Source of the DNA: JBOGEB01 sp050743125
GTDB taxonomy: Bacteria; Actinomycetota; Nitriliruptoria; Euzebyales; Egibacteraceae
DNA: 7,912 bases
Reading direction: 5' to 3'
NCBI GenBank assembly: GCA_050743125.1
Contig: JBOGEB010000191.1
Location: 1 to 7,912, forward strand
In this document: in pieces, positions 6,811-7,912 of the stretch
Numbering within the stretch: position 1 is the stretch's first letter
How the letters are laid out: every line of letters starts with the position of its first letter
Made by a program: the position numbers and the translations under genes
The notes under the pieces: model-generated
Seen by the model: only the letters and a program-made list of their open reading frames with translations
Told to the model about the DNA's origin: nothing
Database searches by the model: none

Positions 6811-7247
6811 GCGCCCGGCCGATGATCGGACGCCGCCGCTTGCTCTTGGGTGCCATGGGTGGATTTGGGCTGTCTTTGGGTTGGAGGTCATTGCGCCCTT
6901 GGCCCTGGATCACACAGCCTCGTGGCGCAGACGCTGCGCGTCTGGCTCGACTGCTGAAACACGAGCGCAGCGCCCGCGTGGTCGGGCAGGAATACCTGCG
7001 CGCAGCTCCGGCGGAAGCAGAGGGGGACGCGCTGGCCGGGCTCGTCGTCGGCCAGCTGCCCGCCCAGCACCGAGCCCTGAGTGCCGTGACGGACCGCCAG
7101 CTGCGCGACCTTCTCCTGCTCGCAGTGCGACAAGACTTCCAGGAGGGACGAACCGTGGACCTGCACGGCTGGCTCGTTTCGCTGACCGAGGCGCGGTTGT
7201 GCGCCCTCGCGGCGCGGCGCTCGGCCACCGCCCCGATGGTCAGCTGA
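6807..7247 (+). CDS. small Tat-signal protein, probable partner subunit of the GMC oxidoreductase
   Basis: A 146-residue protein that begins with a twin-arginine signal: IGRRRLLLGAMGGFGLSLGW, with arginines 9-11 and a short hydrophobic stretch to ~25. The mature part is mostly helical and includes VVGQEYLRAAP (58-68) and, near the C-terminus, DFQEGRTVDLHGWLVSLTEA (110-129). The latter resembles the tail of small Tat proteins I associate with GMC oxidoreductases. I cannot name a formal family with certainty. The GTG start at 6807 overlaps the GMC stop (GTGA); an in-frame ATG at 6822 would also keep the RR motif. In the FAD-dependent glucose, fructose and sorbitol dehydrogenases, a small Tat subunit is needed for folding and export of the signal-less GMC subunit. 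The same role is inferred here from position and signal. No cofactor site or lipobox was seen. Confidence 0.78.
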   Translation: MSARPMIGRRRLLLGAMGGFGLSLGWRSLRPWPWITQPRGADAARLARLLKHERSARVVGQEYLRAAPAEAEGDALAGLVVGQLPAQHRALSAVTDRQLRDLLLLAVRQDFQEGRTVDLHGWLVSLTEARLCALAARRSATAPMVS

Positions 7248-7437
7248 GCTGGGGGAGCCTGAGGTCATGAGCTGCGGTCAGCCCTGCGAGGAGGCGCTGC
7301 AGCGCTGGCCGCTGGGCCATCTTGGCTTTGTGGTTCGCGGCGAAGTTCCGGTGCACGATCCCGCTCTGGGCTGCCTTGTCGAGCTTCTGGGCCGCCGTCT
7401 GGTACGCCTGCGCCGCACCCTCGCGGTCGCTGACCTC
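7240..7437 (-). pseudogene. rpsT: truncated 30S ribosomal protein S20 gene (C-terminal half only)
   Basis: Minus-strand reading from about 7437 gives VSDREGAAQAYQTAAQKL, then DKAAQSGIVHRNFAANHKAK and MAQR (to ~7309). This matches the second half of S20, including the LDKAA..G.(I/V)H.N.AA..K signature. S20 is normally 85-90 residues and begins with a Lys/Arg-rich helix. None of the three minus-strand frames upstream of 7437 contains that half, so about 40 residues are missing rather than shifted. After MAQR the frame continues with an unfamiliar tail (PALQRLLAGLTAAHD and on) to a TGA at 7242-7240, just overlapping the end of the Tat gene. A TTG at 7512 could open the frame, but it has no ribosome site and its first 26 codons do not resemble S20. 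I take it as a gene fragment; an intact rpsT is presumably elsewhere in the genome. Confidence 0.72.
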
Positions 7438-7617
7438 TGGCCGGTAGACAGCGCAGAGCAGGTCACGGGTGTTACGGGGAGTTCGACTCCTCGTCGGGTG
7501 GGGGTGGCACAAGGTCGGCGAGCTTCGCCCTGGCCGGGCGCACCCTGTACGACACCCTGATGCTCCCGTTGTCGAGGTAGCCCGGGAAGCGCGCGCTGCC
7601 GATCGCGCCGAGCCAGC
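7248..7617. other. 370-base region between convergent genes, containing gene debris
   Basis: No intact gene is supported here. From right to left it holds a minus-strand coding-like tail of 48 codons (7617 to a TAA at 7474-7472) reading FPGYLDNGSIRVSYRVRPAR and ending PPPPDEESNSP. Next comes an 8-bp hairpin (7475-7493), then the rpsT fragment. The two pieces lie in different frames and look like the ends of unrelated genes joined together. Confidence 0.55.
7475..7493. repeat. 8-bp hairpin with TCG loop
   Basis: CGGGGAGT (7475-7482) pairs with ACTCCTCG (7486-7493), one pair being a G-T wobble on the plus strand. It lies just downstream of the stop of the minus-strand coding-like tail and could be a terminator relic. 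Confidence 0.35.
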
Positions 7618-7627
7618 TCAGGCTGGC
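7612..7627 (-). terminator. hairpin spanning the stop codon of the HAD hydrolase gene
   Basis: GCCAGC (7612-7617) and GCTGGC (7622-7627) form a perfect 6-bp stem around TCAG, which contains the TGA of the minus-strand gene. There is no T-tract. It may slow or end transcription, but this is weak evidence. Confidence 0.3.
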
Positions 7628-7912
7628 GTCTCCAGCAGGCCTCGGAGGTCGGCGAGGACCCAGGTCGGGCGGGGCTGGACGGTGGCGACGGCGTCCAGCC
7701 CGGTCGCGCCGGTCAGGACGAGGGCGGTGTCCCAGCCGAGGGCGGCGGCGCCGGCGAGGTCGGTCTCGGGCCGGTCGCCGACCATGAGCAGGGGGCCGGA
7801 CGGCAGCCGCGCGGCGGCGGTGCGGTAGAGGGCGGGCTCGGGTTTGCCGGCGATCTCGGGGTGGCGGCCGGTGGCGGCGGTCAGCGCGGCGAGGACGGCG
7901 CCGTTGCCTGGC
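7618..7912 (-). CDS. HAD superfamily IIA hydrolase (NagD / p-nitrophenylphosphatase-like), C-terminal part
   Basis: The C-terminal 97 residues of a HAD-IIA phosphatase, whose start lies beyond the right edge. PGNGAVLAALTAATGR (1-16 of the visible part), then AGKPEPALYRTAA with the motif III Lys (K23), LLMVGDRPETDLAGAAALGW with the motif IV acids (D46, D51), and TALVLTGAT (62-70) follow the usual order in NagD-, AraL- and phosphoglycolate-phosphatase-like proteins. The catalytic DxD motif I and the C2 cap lie outside the window. The reading frame is clean to TGA 7620-7618. Relatives dephosphorylate small phosphate esters in the cytoplasm; the substrate is not readable here. It converges on the Tat gene and belongs to a different transcription unit. 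Confidence 0.9.
   Translation of the reverse strand, partial: PGNGAVLAALTAATGRHPEIAGKPEPALYRTAAARLPSGPLLMVGDRPETDLAGAAALGWDTALVLTGATGLDAVATVQPRPTWVLADLRGLLETPA

Noticed and set aside
7437..7510. tRNA-like stretch on the plus strand, with GTTCGACTC resembling a T-loop and AGAGC resembling a D-arm end.
   Set aside because: With the canonical loop the T stem has two mismatches. The distance from AGAGC to TTC is about 6 nt too short for an anticodon arm and variable loop, and no acceptor stem pairs.
1..7912. CRISPR arrays, insertion sequences, transposase or integrase genes.
   Set aside because: No spaced direct repeats, no terminal inverted repeats flanking a transposase, and no recombinase motifs were seen on either strand.

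Overview
The window is high-GC DNA with the codon habits of a high-GC Actinomycetota genome: G or C dominates third codon positions, GTG and TTG starts occur, several gene pairs overlap by 4 nt (GTGA or ATGA), and there is a SNF2-helicase/SWIM zinc-finger pair of a type common in actinobacteria. No species-level marker is visible.

Left block (1-3395, minus strand): a large SNF2-family helicase-like ATPase is followed by a translationally coupled SWIM zinc-finger protein that runs off the left edge. Middle left (3500-4225, plus strand): a divergent vapB-vapC type II toxin-antitoxin pair, an RHH antitoxin overlapping a PIN-domain toxin. Its promoter is placed so that the vapB message may be leaderless. 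A gap of 270 bases follows (4226-4495), holding a possible -10 box, hairpins that could pair in alternative ways, and a strong Shine-Dalgarno sequence.

Right-centre block (4496-7247, plus strand): a tight three-gene operon. It encodes an RDD-family membrane protein, a soluble GMC-type FAD oxidoreductase with no signal peptide of its own, and a small protein with a twin-arginine signal. The last two genes overlap by 4 nt. The arrangement resembles known FAD dehydrogenases whose catalytic subunit is exported by hitch-hiking on a small Tat-signal subunit. Here a membrane RDD protein is present and no cytochrome c gene is seen. This is the most interesting functional unit of the window, and its substrate is unknown.

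Right edge (7248-7912): about 370 bases without an intact gene. They contain the unmistakable C-terminal half of a ribosomal protein S20 gene (rpsT) on the minus strand, with no N-terminal half, followed upstream by an unidentified coding-like tail. The window ends in the C-terminal part of a minus-strand HAD-IIA (NagD/p-nitrophenylphosphatase-like) hydrolase. The gene debris at 7240-7617, and perhaps at 4226-4318, suggests that the oxidoreductase operon lies in a locus that has been rearranged.
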